This document shows, piece by piece, positions 1 to 8,965 of a stretch of 64,000 nt of DNA. How positions within the stretch are numbered: position 1 is the stretch's first letter; the number at the start of each line of letters is the position of its first letter. The stretch is from positions 64,790,849-64,854,848 of the forward strand of contig CM056383.1 of the NCBI GenBank assembly GCA_029718625.1. Reading direction: 5' to 3'. The notes below the pieces were generated by a model that was not told the DNA's origin, ran no database searches, and was given only the letters and a program-made list of their open reading frames with translations. The stretch is from Synaphobranchus kaupii (lineage: Eukaryota; Chordata; Actinopteri; Anguilliformes; Synaphobranchidae). The position numbers and the translations under genes are program-made.

Positions 1-247
1 CTTTGTCCTGCTGGAAGATCCTACCGCAGCCCACGTTTAGCCTGCTGGCAGAGGCAGAGGCATGTATCCTAGCAGGGTTCCCAGGGAATTTGGAGGGAAA
101 AAACAGCCGCACAACATCACAGATCCACCACCACACTTCACAGTGGGGATAAAGATCTTTTCTGCATAACTAGGCCTCTTCTTATGTCAAACCCACCTTA
201 GGTATGTATTGCCCAAAAGCTCAATTTCCCTCTCCAGTTGCCTTTAA

Positions 248-1491
248 AGGGTAACAAAGCACGCTGGTTTAGCTAGACCCCGACCCCTTTTGAAATTCGA
301 AAAATGCCAAAATCTGGGCGTGATAAAGTAATAATATAGGGGCTGAGCTCCAGGTATCAAACCACGCCCCAGCAATTTTTTTCACTAGTAGCCAAAAGCT
401 CATTTCTGGTCTGGACAGCATTCACAGTGGCTGCTTTGTTCCACTCTCTCTCTCTCTCACTACCTCTCTCACTCACACACAAACAAACATGCTAGCTCAA
501 GCTGCTGCCGAGCCCCAAGTAGTCGAGGCAGAAGCAATGGTGGAGAATGAGAGGATGGGAAATGTTTTCGAGTGGTAGGCGGCGGCAGGCACGCATAGCC
601 TCGTTTGGGCTTATAATGAAGCGGCCAGCAAGCAAGAAATCATACGCTGTACAAATAGTTACCCATGCCATGTGGGCTACTCATTTTACACAGGCTGTAG
701 GCAATCACACTAACGTTACCTGCAAGATATCAATAATATTGGTTTCCATTTCAACGGGTGCACATGTGGTGACTGCACTGAACTCTCTCCAAGACAGAAT
801 GTCTGTTGTAGGGACGCCGCAAAGGTAAATGTGTAGCATGCATATAATACAACTCCTGGCTCAACTATGCTTTACATATTTATTTTTAATAAAGTATATA
901 TATATATATATATATATATACTGTATATATTTATTTTTATTTATTTATTTATTTTAAATAAACTAGCTAGCTACTTGCTAAGCTAGACTGAACAACAAAC
1001 TATCTAAAAACAAGGGACTATCAAGCTAACTAAAATATACCAAAAATAGCTTACTATACTAGGCTACTAGAGCATTCAAAAAAGCTAAACTGTAAGCTAG
1101 CTATATCGCTCTCTCACCTATGTCCTCTCTGTCCATGCAGATCAACCACCGAACTATATAGAAAACGGTGAGATCAACCACTGAGATTTACTTTTATAGT
1201 TGGGACATAGCCCACCCTTGCTCCTAACTTCAGGGCGTAGTTGTACAGGTTTAGATTTTGTCACCGGGAGGACCACTTCACCTGGATGAAGTTTCTGGCC
1301 AATGACAAACTGGACGTGCGGTTCCTAACATTTTACCACTAGAGACATTTTTGAGCCTTTGGGTTTATGCTGTTTTGTGCTGCCTGCAGTAAAATATCAA
1401 GATTTGGACCAGGATCAATCAGTAACACTTAGAAAAAAACAAATGTATCAGTTCTCATCTAAAATAAGTGATTTTAGTGCTTTGTTACCCT
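248..1491. mobile_element. Kolobok-like DNA transposon (TTAA target), non-autonomous
   Basis: The 1,244-bp element begins AGGGTAACAAAGCAC and ends with the reverse complement GTGCTTTGTTACCCT. It is flanked on both sides by TTAA (244-247 and 1492-1495). A TTAA duplication with AGGG-type ends is typical of Kolobok elements; the family assignment is inference. It sits inside a Tc1 transposase frame, so it is the younger insertion. The 547-828 open frame (93 codons) shows no recognisable domain. A short frame from 489 is rich in Ala, Glu and Val and stops after about 30 codons. About 210 bp of its left end recur inverted at 63363-63575. Confidence 0.7.
894..921. repeat. (TA)n microsatellite
   Basis: An uninterrupted TA dinucleotide run inside the Kolobok-like element, followed by a T/A-rich tract with TTTA repeats to about 955. 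Confidence 0.9.
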
Positions 1492-1750
1492 TTAACTTCT
1501 AAATTATTGCCCTAATGGTGGAAATGGGTTGTTTCAGACAAAAAGCTATTTTTCTATAGCCATTGCCTGATTTATGAAGGTCAACAACCTTTCGTCTCAT
1601 TTAATTTGTGTGTTCTCTGATCTTCCCCATGTTGATGGATGACTAAGGGGGTTTGGCATGTGTGTCTCCTCATATTTATACCCCAGTGAAACAGGAAGTT
1701 AAGAATGCCAGTTGTATGTGGTTAAATGGAAAAGTCTATGGTAATTTAAT

Positions 1751-2678
1751 ATTTTTATTTCTATAAGCACTACTCCTCTTGTAACCATTTTGAAAATCAT
1801 GTTTTTTTTTTTTCATTTATGTCTACTTCATGCCTCAGAGCTTTAAAAATAGAGGGCAAGAGTGGTGACAGTATCACTTTTTCATTGGGCAACAACCCAG
1901 CCAAGTGTTTATTAAACTTTGATTAACCTCATCCCCTGTCTGATGTATTAATAGATACTGCACTTTGAAATTGTGCTGAGCATTTGTGCAAGTACAAATC
2001 TATGTGCTTTCAACTTCAGTTAGGTACTCAAAAAAGATGAATGCACGTAAAAGAAACACGCACACACGCACACACAAACACACGCACACGCACACACACG
2101 CACATCAGGTGAGGGTGTCCCTGTTAAGGAAATTGACATTTTTGGCAAGACAGACAGTGACGGTGATAAATGTGTCATAACTTTTAATATATGCATTTTC
2201 TTCACAGTTAATTTTCCTTATAAGGGAGACAAATATCAGATCAGCTGATTACTTCCCTGCTAAGAAGTGCTTATTGTGCGTGTCACATTCTGAAAAATTT
2301 ACATAATGAGCATACTTAAAAGTCACATTAATGTTTTTGATTATTTCTGCACTACGTGTGGCTTTTCCAATGAAAATTGTATCTAAACTAAAGTGTGTTT
2401 TCATGACTTTCTGTGGCTTTTTTTTTTTATTTTAAGAAGAAAGAATTGGTCTAAGGGAACAAACCTTTTTTTATTTGGACTGAAGCAGACCGACTATTCA
2501 ATGAGATGCAATCCTCCTTTCTTGAGGAAATGTTTGTACTATATGCAAAGTTTGGTGTGCTATTTTTTTCTTAGGGATGTTAACATTCACATTAATACAT
2601 ACGATACTCTCTTTGAAAATATATATGGATGCTTCACAATGAAATCTAAACAGACTATTATTTTATTGCTGCCATATA
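1751..2678. other. AT-rich sequence without a gene; contains a CA repeat
   Basis: No element or coding domain is recognised. A (CA)n-type microsatellite with CG and AA interruptions occupies about 2053-2105. It produces the two spurious open frames around 1986-2205 on opposite strands. The 112-codon frame 2393-2731 on the plus strand is phenylalanine- and lysine-rich, as expected from AT-rich DNA, and has no known domain. Confidence 0.6.
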
Positions 2679-3019
2679 CAGGTGGACAAAATATCAGAAA
2701 CACCTACAAAAACGGAATATCTAGTAACTAATAACGAGGAGGCCTTCAGAACAGTTTCAATCTATCTAGGAATGCTGTTATACAATTTCTGAACTACGTA
2801 TGTGTAGTGGGATGTTGGCCCATTGTTCAAGAAGGACAGTCTCCAGTTCTTTGGGGGGATGGAGGAGGTGGAAGTCTTGTTTGCACTCTGTGCTCCACAA
2901 CTTCCCATAAAGGTTCAATTATGTTTAGATCTGGTGACTGTGCAGGCCATGGAAGGCATTTGACGTCATCCTCGTGTTCTTGGAACCATTCTTTAGTGTT
3001 TTAAGCAGTGTGTATGGGG

Positions 3020-3574
3020 CAGTGGTGGCTCCTGAGCTGAAAAGTGAGGAGGCAGAAAACTTCCCTTTAAACTGATTATTAGTCCTAATCTTTTTTTCAA
3101 TCATTTTCCTTGATTAACAAGTGTACCAATGATCTGAATAATCCATTTGCAGGTGAAGACACAGCTTCATTCTACACATCATGTTAGGGAGATTAAAAGG
3201 AAAAGTACACTTTACGAAAAAAGCACAACCTGCAATAAAAATAATCGAACAAAAGCTGAACTTTAAGATCGTTTAATTTCTATGAATATTTTCGCAATTA
3301 GAGTGCGGAGAATGAAAAGCACATGTATCCACAATTATAATGTTGATTAAAATGTGCACAGTTTTGCGATGCAAGTTAAACGCATTTCATTACTTGCCTA
3401 ATAGCCTATTTGAGGAGAACTGGCTACATTTGATGGCAATGAGTAATTTGTGAATTAAACGCTGATGTAGCCTATTGTTAATCAAGGAAACTGATTGAAA
3501 AATTATTGAGACCAATAATCAGTTTAAGGGGAAGTTTTCTGCCTCCTCAATTTTCAGCTCAGGAGCCGCCACTG
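3020..3574. mobile_element. hAT-type MITE with long inverted repeats
   Basis: This 555-bp element begins CAGTGGTGGCTCCTGAGC and ends GCTCAGGAGCCGCCACTG. The inverted repeat extends about 100 bp inward with few mismatches. Target duplications are GTATGGGG (3012-3019) and GTATGGGA (3575-3582), 7 of 8 identical. CAG-starting ends plus an 8-bp duplication fit hAT. It interrupts the Tc1 transposase near its C-terminal third. No coding capacity. Confidence 0.85.
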
Positions 3575-3645
3575 GTATGGGACATTATCATGTTGGAATA
3601 TGGGGAAATCATGAGGGAACAGTGCTTGCACCGTAGGGCGCACCT

Positions 3646-3933
3646 GGGGCCACATGTATAAACAGTGCTGAGCAGAAAAATGCCCTCAGAAAGTAAGCGA
3701 GTTTCCACACAGAAATTCAGATGTATAATATAACACGTGCTGTGAGAATCTGCGTACCTCTGCACAGGATGGACACCATACGTACACAATGTTTGGAGTC
3801 CATGTGATATGGCAACACCGTGACAGAAAGGCAGAGGTAGAAAATGCAAAACTTTTTTTGAGCAGATTTCCGACTTTCACCCTGAGCTTTCTTTTACACA
3901 TTCTTTTACTCAGATTTTTATACATGTGGCCCC
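3646..3933. mobile_element. MITE with GGGGCCACATGTATAAA ends
   Basis: Sequence beginning GGGGCCACATGTATAAA ends with its exact reverse complement. Flanks resume the Tc1 transposase. The target duplication is ambiguous because the ends are G/C runs; CCTGG on both sides (3643-3647 and 3932-3936) is one reading, which would make the element 3648-3931. Superfamily not assigned. The minus-strand frames across it are accidental. Confidence 0.7.
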
Positions 3934-4611
3934 TGGTCTTGTAAAATGGTTTCATACTGTTTGCCCATTACACATCCATTGAGAGCAATCCCATGAAATG
4001 GCTGCCCATACCATTACAGAACCACTGCCATACTTAACAGTTGGCAACAGACAATGTGGATTGAATGCCTCCTTAGGCTTTCTCCAAACATAAACCCGTC
4101 CAGATGTATTAAAAAGAGTGAAAGATGACTCATCAGACCATATCACTTTTCTCCATTGCTCAGGGGTCCAGGTTTTGTATTCCTCACACCATGTTATGCG
4201 TTTTTGTGCATTAGCCTTGGATACAAATGGTTTCCGAATGGCGGCCCTGTAATAAATACCAGGTTTGTGAAGCTCACGGTGTACTGTTTTTGTTTAGACT
4301 GGTTCAGATATGGATTGATTCAATTCTGTGGTGATTTTTAGAGCTGTAGTGCTGTGGTTATTAGCAACTATCCTACCAAGTGTCCATCTGTCCCTGTCGG
4401 AGAGCTTTGACTTCCTCTTGTTATTTTTTGCTGATGCTGTTTTTTGGTGTTGGGCGTATGTTGTCATCATTTTTGACACTGTTCCCCTTGCCACCTCAAA
4501 TAATTTTGCTGTTTTTGTGACCAACGCACCTGCAATTCGGGCAACAACTATTTGGCCCCTTAGTTTCCCTTGACTTATTTTTCCATAGAGTTCAATAGGA
4601 AAACGAGTCAA

Positions 4612-4862
4612 CCCTTAAAGTGATCCATCCATATCTACTGCATATCTGGCAGCAGAGTGATGGTTTGAGGCTTGCTTGATACCTCAGACCCTTGGTGACT
4701 TACTGCCAGTTAGCCAACCATGGGTTCCATACTATTCCCGTGTAATTTACAGCTTAATCTAGTCCCGCCCCCCAATTCCAATAGAGATCCATTCAAATGC
4801 AGAGAGGTCATAGTATCTCTTGTTAGAGTACCTGAAAATAAGATATCAAGAGTCTTCCAAAC
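4612..4862 (-). repeat. Half copy of the palindromic core repeat
   Basis: About 250 bp matching, in reverse orientation, one arm of the core found at 11980-12390, 14515-15160, 30390-30720 and 57715-57854. Shared landmarks are CATCCATATCTACTG, TCTGGCAGCAGAGTGATG, and CATTCAAATGCAGAG. It abuts the truncated right end of the Tc1 at 4611. Confidence 0.8.
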
Positions 4863-5270
4863 TTCAAAATTATTATCTAATAATTGGACAATCATTTACA
4901 CCTGCTTCTTAGTATACCCATCAGTGATGAGAGCACAGTGCTCAGTTGGGGAGTTTTTTTGCATATTTAGCAAGGCGAACAAGCACAACAAGGAAGCCGA
5001 AATTGGACTGTGGCCATAATGCTGCGTGCTTATTGGCTGGAGTGGATTTATCGGTTTGTGCTAAAAAGAGGACATGGCGTGTATCAGTTTATGTAACAAA
5101 ATGTTAAATAGCTGTAGTTGCAGGTTGGGATATATCACGTTTTGTTGCACAGCGATTTGGAAATAGCAAAGACGGCACTGTGATCTAAATCACGGCATGT
5201 TTGGTTTTGTTTTGTCAGGAATGGCGTTTATCGGTTTTTATGTATGAACTCTTCATATACATATATAAAT
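4863..5270. other. No recognisable feature
   Basis: AT-rich complex sequence with no coding frame of note and no repeat I recognise. It leads directly into the GATA array. Confidence 0.5.
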
Positions 5271-5406
<136 letters not shown>

Positions 5407-5589
5407 TGATGCAGGGCTGGGGAGGACTGCTGCATCACGTTGTGAACAGACAAAAACAACACAAAATAAATGTTGGCTTACCGCCTTTTAATTTTACAAG
5501 CAACATTCACACAAAAAAAAATCCCTTATATATGAGAAAATTGAATTCTGGCAACCAAAACCCTATAGAAAGTGTAAGACAAAGAATCC

Positions 5590-5910
5590 ACAGATGAAGC
5601 CCCTCTGGAAGGCCTGCAGCAGTAGGCGGAGGTGGGGCTGACGCATCAGGTCCAATGCTAACCACGGTGGTGTCCTTGTCAGTCCCCACGGAACGCAGAA
5701 GACAACGGGGGACCCTCTGGACGTCTCTTGACCACGAGCTGCAGCGAGGGATCTACTGCAGGGCTGTCAGCTGCTGGCCAAGATGGAACCTCTGTAGGAC
5801 TCGCCGCAGCAGGTGGAAAGGGCTCCTCTGCAGGGCTTGCAGACGGGGGCGACAGACCCTCTGGAGTGGGTGGGGGGGCTACGGTCTCCTGTAGCCACGA
5901 GCCCTATTAG
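5590..5910. repeat. GC-rich degenerate minisatellite
   Basis: GC content jumps well above the surroundings. Imperfect units of roughly 30-45 bp recur, each around a CTCTGCAGGGCT / CTCTGTAGGACT / CTCTGGAAGGCCTG motif followed by GCAG and G-rich sequence. One plus frame reads as a Gly/Ala/Ser repeat (VGLAAAGGKGSSAGLADGG), but other frames are equally open, as expected of a minisatellite. Confidence 0.55.
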
Positions 5911-6240
5911 GCGCCGTTCTGGATAAAAGTCGTTCGAAAAACGCGAGAGGCAACAAACGACTTTTGCGCGACAGAGTTTGAGTTATCCCGCACGAAAGGT
6001 CCAGTTAGCTCCCGAGAGCAATTGAAACCTTGCGAGACGGATTCAAACCCCTGCGAGAGAGGTCCAATGGACAGCGCACGCGAATGAAAGTGGCTCGCGA
6101 GAGAGATTGAGGTGGTTCTGTTCACTTTCATTCATTTCAGGAAACAACCCGGAAAACGTACCTCTGGCACATATGAACCCCATCGATATGGAACGTTATG
6201 TATTCTCGCCAAGCGGCTCTCGTAGTTAAAAGGTAATATT
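5911..6240 (+). promoter_or_regulatory. CpG-rich block, possible promoter or 5' exon
   Basis: Unlike the AT-rich flanks, this stretch has many CpG dinucleotides (GTCGTTCGAAAAACGCGAG, GCGCGACAGAG, GCGAGACGG, CTCGCGAGAGAG). GCGAGA-type motifs recur about every 30-45 bp. A potential splice donor follows at about 6231 (AAAAG before GTAATA). Dense unmethylated-type CpG is characteristic of vertebrate promoters, but no downstream coding exon is visible. It could equally be a young repeat that still retains CpGs. Confidence 0.3.
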
Positions 6241-6679
6241 TTTTGCTTATTTACAATTATTGATAATAACGGTTTTCTGTGTAATCGTAGCTTCATGTGT
6301 AAGTTAGCTCGACTAGCAACTTCTCAGTAACGTTACCACTATTAGTGGATTAGTGGAACAATTTGGGAACTGTATAGTGCAACTAGGCATGTAACGTCTA
6401 GAGCAATGAAAATACCAGATGTCATTGCATTTAAAAGTATAATTCTAAAACCAAATGTTCTTTTCCGATATGCGAACTGACGTGCTATATGATGAATACC
6501 ATGGGCCTATCATGCCAATGCAGTTTGTTCATTCACTAAGACTACCAGAGTTAAGGAACTCAAAGAGCTAATGGGGTATTTCACTTAAATATCACATTTT
6601 CATTTACTATTTTCATTTATATATGCTTTATAACACAGTTGATATTTTTTATAATGACAATAAAGCAAATTGAACTTAC
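6241..6679. other. AT-rich sequence, nothing recognised
   Basis: No coding frame or recognised repeat. Ends at a SINE tail. Confidence 0.5.
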
Positions 6680-6817
6680 TTATTTGTTTTTCCCTTTTTC
6701 TCCCAATTTGGTAGCCAATTGAAGCCCTTTCTTATTCAATTCTCGGGGCGATCCTCGGGGCGCAACCGCATGAACAAAGTCTGTGCCTTAGACCGCTGCA
6801 CCACTGCGGTGCCCCGC
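6680..6817 (-). mobile_element. tRNA-derived SINE
   Basis: Read on the minus strand from 6817, it begins GCGGGGCACCGCAGTGGTG, then GCAGCGGTCTAAGGCAC, resembling a tRNA-type A box (Leu-like). A degenerate B-box region follows, then a body ending in CCAAATTGGGAGAAAAAGGG. The tail motif recurs at about 8220-8240. Confidence 0.7.
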
Positions 6818-6840
6818 AATTTTTGTTATTTTACATTTAC

Positions 6841-7142
6841 AGTTTGAATGACCACCATCTCTTCACATGCTAAGATGAAAAAACACAGGGCCAAGTTGCA
6901 TTAAATAATTTAAGAAAGTTTGGATAACGTTGCTTTGGAACAGAGCTAGTTTATTTAGTGTGAGCTACGATAGGCAATATTGTTAGTTGTAACTTGGCCA
7001 CATTTTGATATCAATACTTTTAAAGGCAGGCCTAGTTTTTGCAAATTGGAATTAAGGACTTGCCGACAGTGCTTTGTAGGCTATGCGTGAGTAACTTGCC
7101 ATTTTTTACGTTGAAAACGTGTTTTTGTTGAGATTAAAACCT
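6841..7142 (+). repeat. Dispersed repeat A, copy 1
   Basis: About 300 bp nearly identical to 12884-13175 and clearly related to 63732-64000. Shared motifs: ACACAGGGCCAAGTT, GAGCTACGATAGGCAATATT, TAACTTGGCCACATTTTGAT and TTTTAAAGGCAGGCC. No terminal inverted repeats or coding frame seen. All copies have the same orientation. Confidence 0.85.
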
Positions 7143-8086
7143 ACAGCTGAGTAGATCTCCAGGACTAGGGTTGGGGACCACTGTCCTATAGTCTGTGGGT
7201 TACCTTCTTATCAACTGTGCAGCATCCATATCAGAAAGGAAAACAACACCCCCCCCCCCCTCCATTTATATAAAGGGTCTGCTTCTCACTACAGAGCAAG
7301 TACTCTTTCAAAAACAAATTGCTGTACAAGATGTATAACGTAGAGGGCAGATCTACCAGATGCCTTTATTTAAACAAGTTGTATAATTCATTAATTTTAT
7401 CGATAGACAGCTACATCTGGCCTAGGGAGCAGGAAGCAAGAAAGGACATTGGTTGACATGGCTGGACAGCACAAGATGGGGGTGGGTGCGTGGGCGTGGG
7501 GGGCTTCATCACACAGGCTTGATCACAGCACCCATGGTCCAATTTTTACAGCGGGTCCTTTTTTGACCTGACACCGGTCGAGACATTAAATGCCAGACTA
7601 GTATTTTTGTCTCAGTCCGGGCCTGCTCAGCACAACGGCAGTGGAACATCACCTTGTGTAAACTATAAAAGCACAAAGACCTCAAGACTTCTGTGCGACA
7701 GCAAAACAAGGCTGATCCATTAGCAAATAGCAGGCTCTTCACAAATGAAAAAAAAAAAAAAAGGTTTTCTCTGGCTGCTGCTACATTATTCTGTTCCATG
7801 TCACCAATGCAGTGGCATATCTGCATCACAGATCCATTCTGTTAATGACTGAGGACCAGTAAATAGTGATTTCACTTACTGTATTTTCAAGGTTTGACTC
7901 CATACAACAGGACAACATTCCTGATTATTACAAATAATCAGAACTAATTCAAAATGAATATAGAATGTTATAAAAATCTGTCATTATATATTTTTTATAC
8001 CTAATGCGTAAGTCAGCTTGTTCCTGTGGAGGTACAATTCTGGAAACATCTGTAATATCAAATGTCAATTACAAACTGCATCCCGC
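7143..8086. other. Gene-free stretch with a possible hAT end
   Basis: At 7155-7183 GATCTCCAGGACTAGGGTTG and GGGGACCACTG resemble the right end of a fish hAT element; no matching left end is nearby. A C12 tract lies at 7249-7260. The 106-codon minus frame 7509-7829 has a poly-Phe run from an A-tract and no recognisable domain. Confidence 0.45.
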
Positions 8087-8250
8087 ATACCATCGTTTAC
8101 TAAATTACTCGTGCCCTGAAGAGGACGTGGCAGCCTCCTTCCTACTACCAGCTGACGCAGCGAATTCTCAAGCGGTCACTACACGGGGAATTGAATAACA
8201 TACGGGTACAATTGGCCAATAAATTGGGAGAAAATGGGGAAAAATCTGAA
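8087..8250 (+). mobile_element. SINE body/tail fragment
   Basis: GAATTGAATAACATACGGGT, then CCAATAAATTGGGAGAAAAT, matches the body and tail of the SINE at 6680-6817 (there GAATTGAATAAG and CCAAATTGGGAGAAAA). The tRNA-like head is not recognisable, so this is an older 5'-truncated or diverged copy. Confidence 0.5.
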
Positions 8251-8284
8251 ACAAATTTTAGAAAGAAAAAAAAGTATAATTATA

Positions 8285-8965
8285 CTGTGTTTCCCCTAGA
8301 ACATTTTTATTAGTGGCTGGCGGTGTGGACCGGGGAGGAGGATGTGCAGTACAATTTTTTAATAATGCAATTGTTTTCACACCTCTGCTGTAATACGAAG
8401 AAAAAATGCATCACAACAAAAAACGCTTAAAGTGTGTCGCAGACACAAATTAAATCAAAATAAAGTACATAAATTAATTCTGAAAATTATTTCAGTTAGG
8501 CTACTGAATATTTATAAATGTCACTGGTTGAGCTTTAAGATGACTGAACATGTAGTACATTAACCCATCTCAAATATCAATGATATCTGAGCTTAATAAA
8601 AGATTGCGCAAGTCCAATCAATTATTATTGTATAACCATTTCCTTTTACAATGTCCTATTCTCACTGTGCTTGTCGTAGGCTCGTATTTAAAAGCGCTGA
8701 TCTGGTGTCAGCTGTGACAATTGAGCGAGGTTGTGATATGGACATGGGAACGGGAAAAATGTTCTTCGATCAGCTCTCAAACGAGAACATAGGCGTCTGC
8801 TTGCGTGTGTGGCGAAAAATCTAAATCCTGTAAATGCTTTGCGAAGAATGGTTGCGAAACAGGGCCGTTTTGTCTCAATTTGAGAACATTTCAGAAAATT
8901 ATTAAATGAGTGGGTGGCTGTTCATGATTAAAGGGCTACTAATGTCTATGGTAAGGGAAACACTG
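8285..8965. mobile_element. hAT-like non-autonomous element
   Basis: Left end reads CTGTGTTTCCCCTAGAACAT and the right end reads ATGGTAAGGGAAACACTG. These form an imperfect inverted pair of the CAGTGTTTCCC type seen in hAT elements. The 8-bp flanks do not match convincingly (TAATTATA and TTAAATAA), so the boundaries are tentative. No transposase frame inside. Confidence 0.45.

Larger units (their letters stand above)
1..1750 (-). pseudogene. Tc1-like transposase remnant, split by a later insertion
   Basis: On the minus strand an N-terminal segment starts at the ATG at 1630-1628. It reads MGKIREHTN, a stop, then RRKVVDLHKSGNGYRKIA, the typical helix-turn-helix start of a fish Tc1 transposase. 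It runs to about 1496, where a TTAA-flanked element (248-1491) interrupts it. Left of that element, 247 down to 1 continues in Tc1 sequence: after a short KATGEG-like stretch it jumps to residues like NTYLRWV, then KIFIPTVKCGGGSVMLCGCF, the conserved block before the second catalytic Asp of DD34E transposases. The window edge cuts off the rest. Roughly 100-150 residues of the middle are missing and there are internal stops, so this is an old, internally deleted copy. Sequence right of the ATG to about 1720 resembles the Tc1 5' untranslated region; no clear right terminal repeat was found. Confidence 0.8.
2679..4611 (-). pseudogene. Tc1-like DD34E transposase, broken by two nested MITEs
   Basis: Read on the minus strand, the frame starts at 4611 ([15 protein letters not shown]) with an N-terminal DNA-binding region to about 4294 ([13 protein letters not shown]). 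It continues after a frame change with KTVHRELHKPGIYYR and VIWSDESSFTLFNTSGRVYVW (4146-3952), which contains the first catalytic Asp, then VKYGSGSVMVWAAISW. A MITE (about 3646-3933) and a hAT MITE (3020-3574) then interrupt it. The C-terminal part resumes at about 2990 with CLPWPAQSPDLNIIEPLWE, the catalytic Glu block. The left end near 2679 (ACAGGTGGACAAAATATCAG) may be the terminal repeat. The right terminal repeat is missing because a core-repeat fragment starts at 4612. Length without the insertions matches a Tc1 element lacking one end. It is not functional. Confidence 0.88.
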
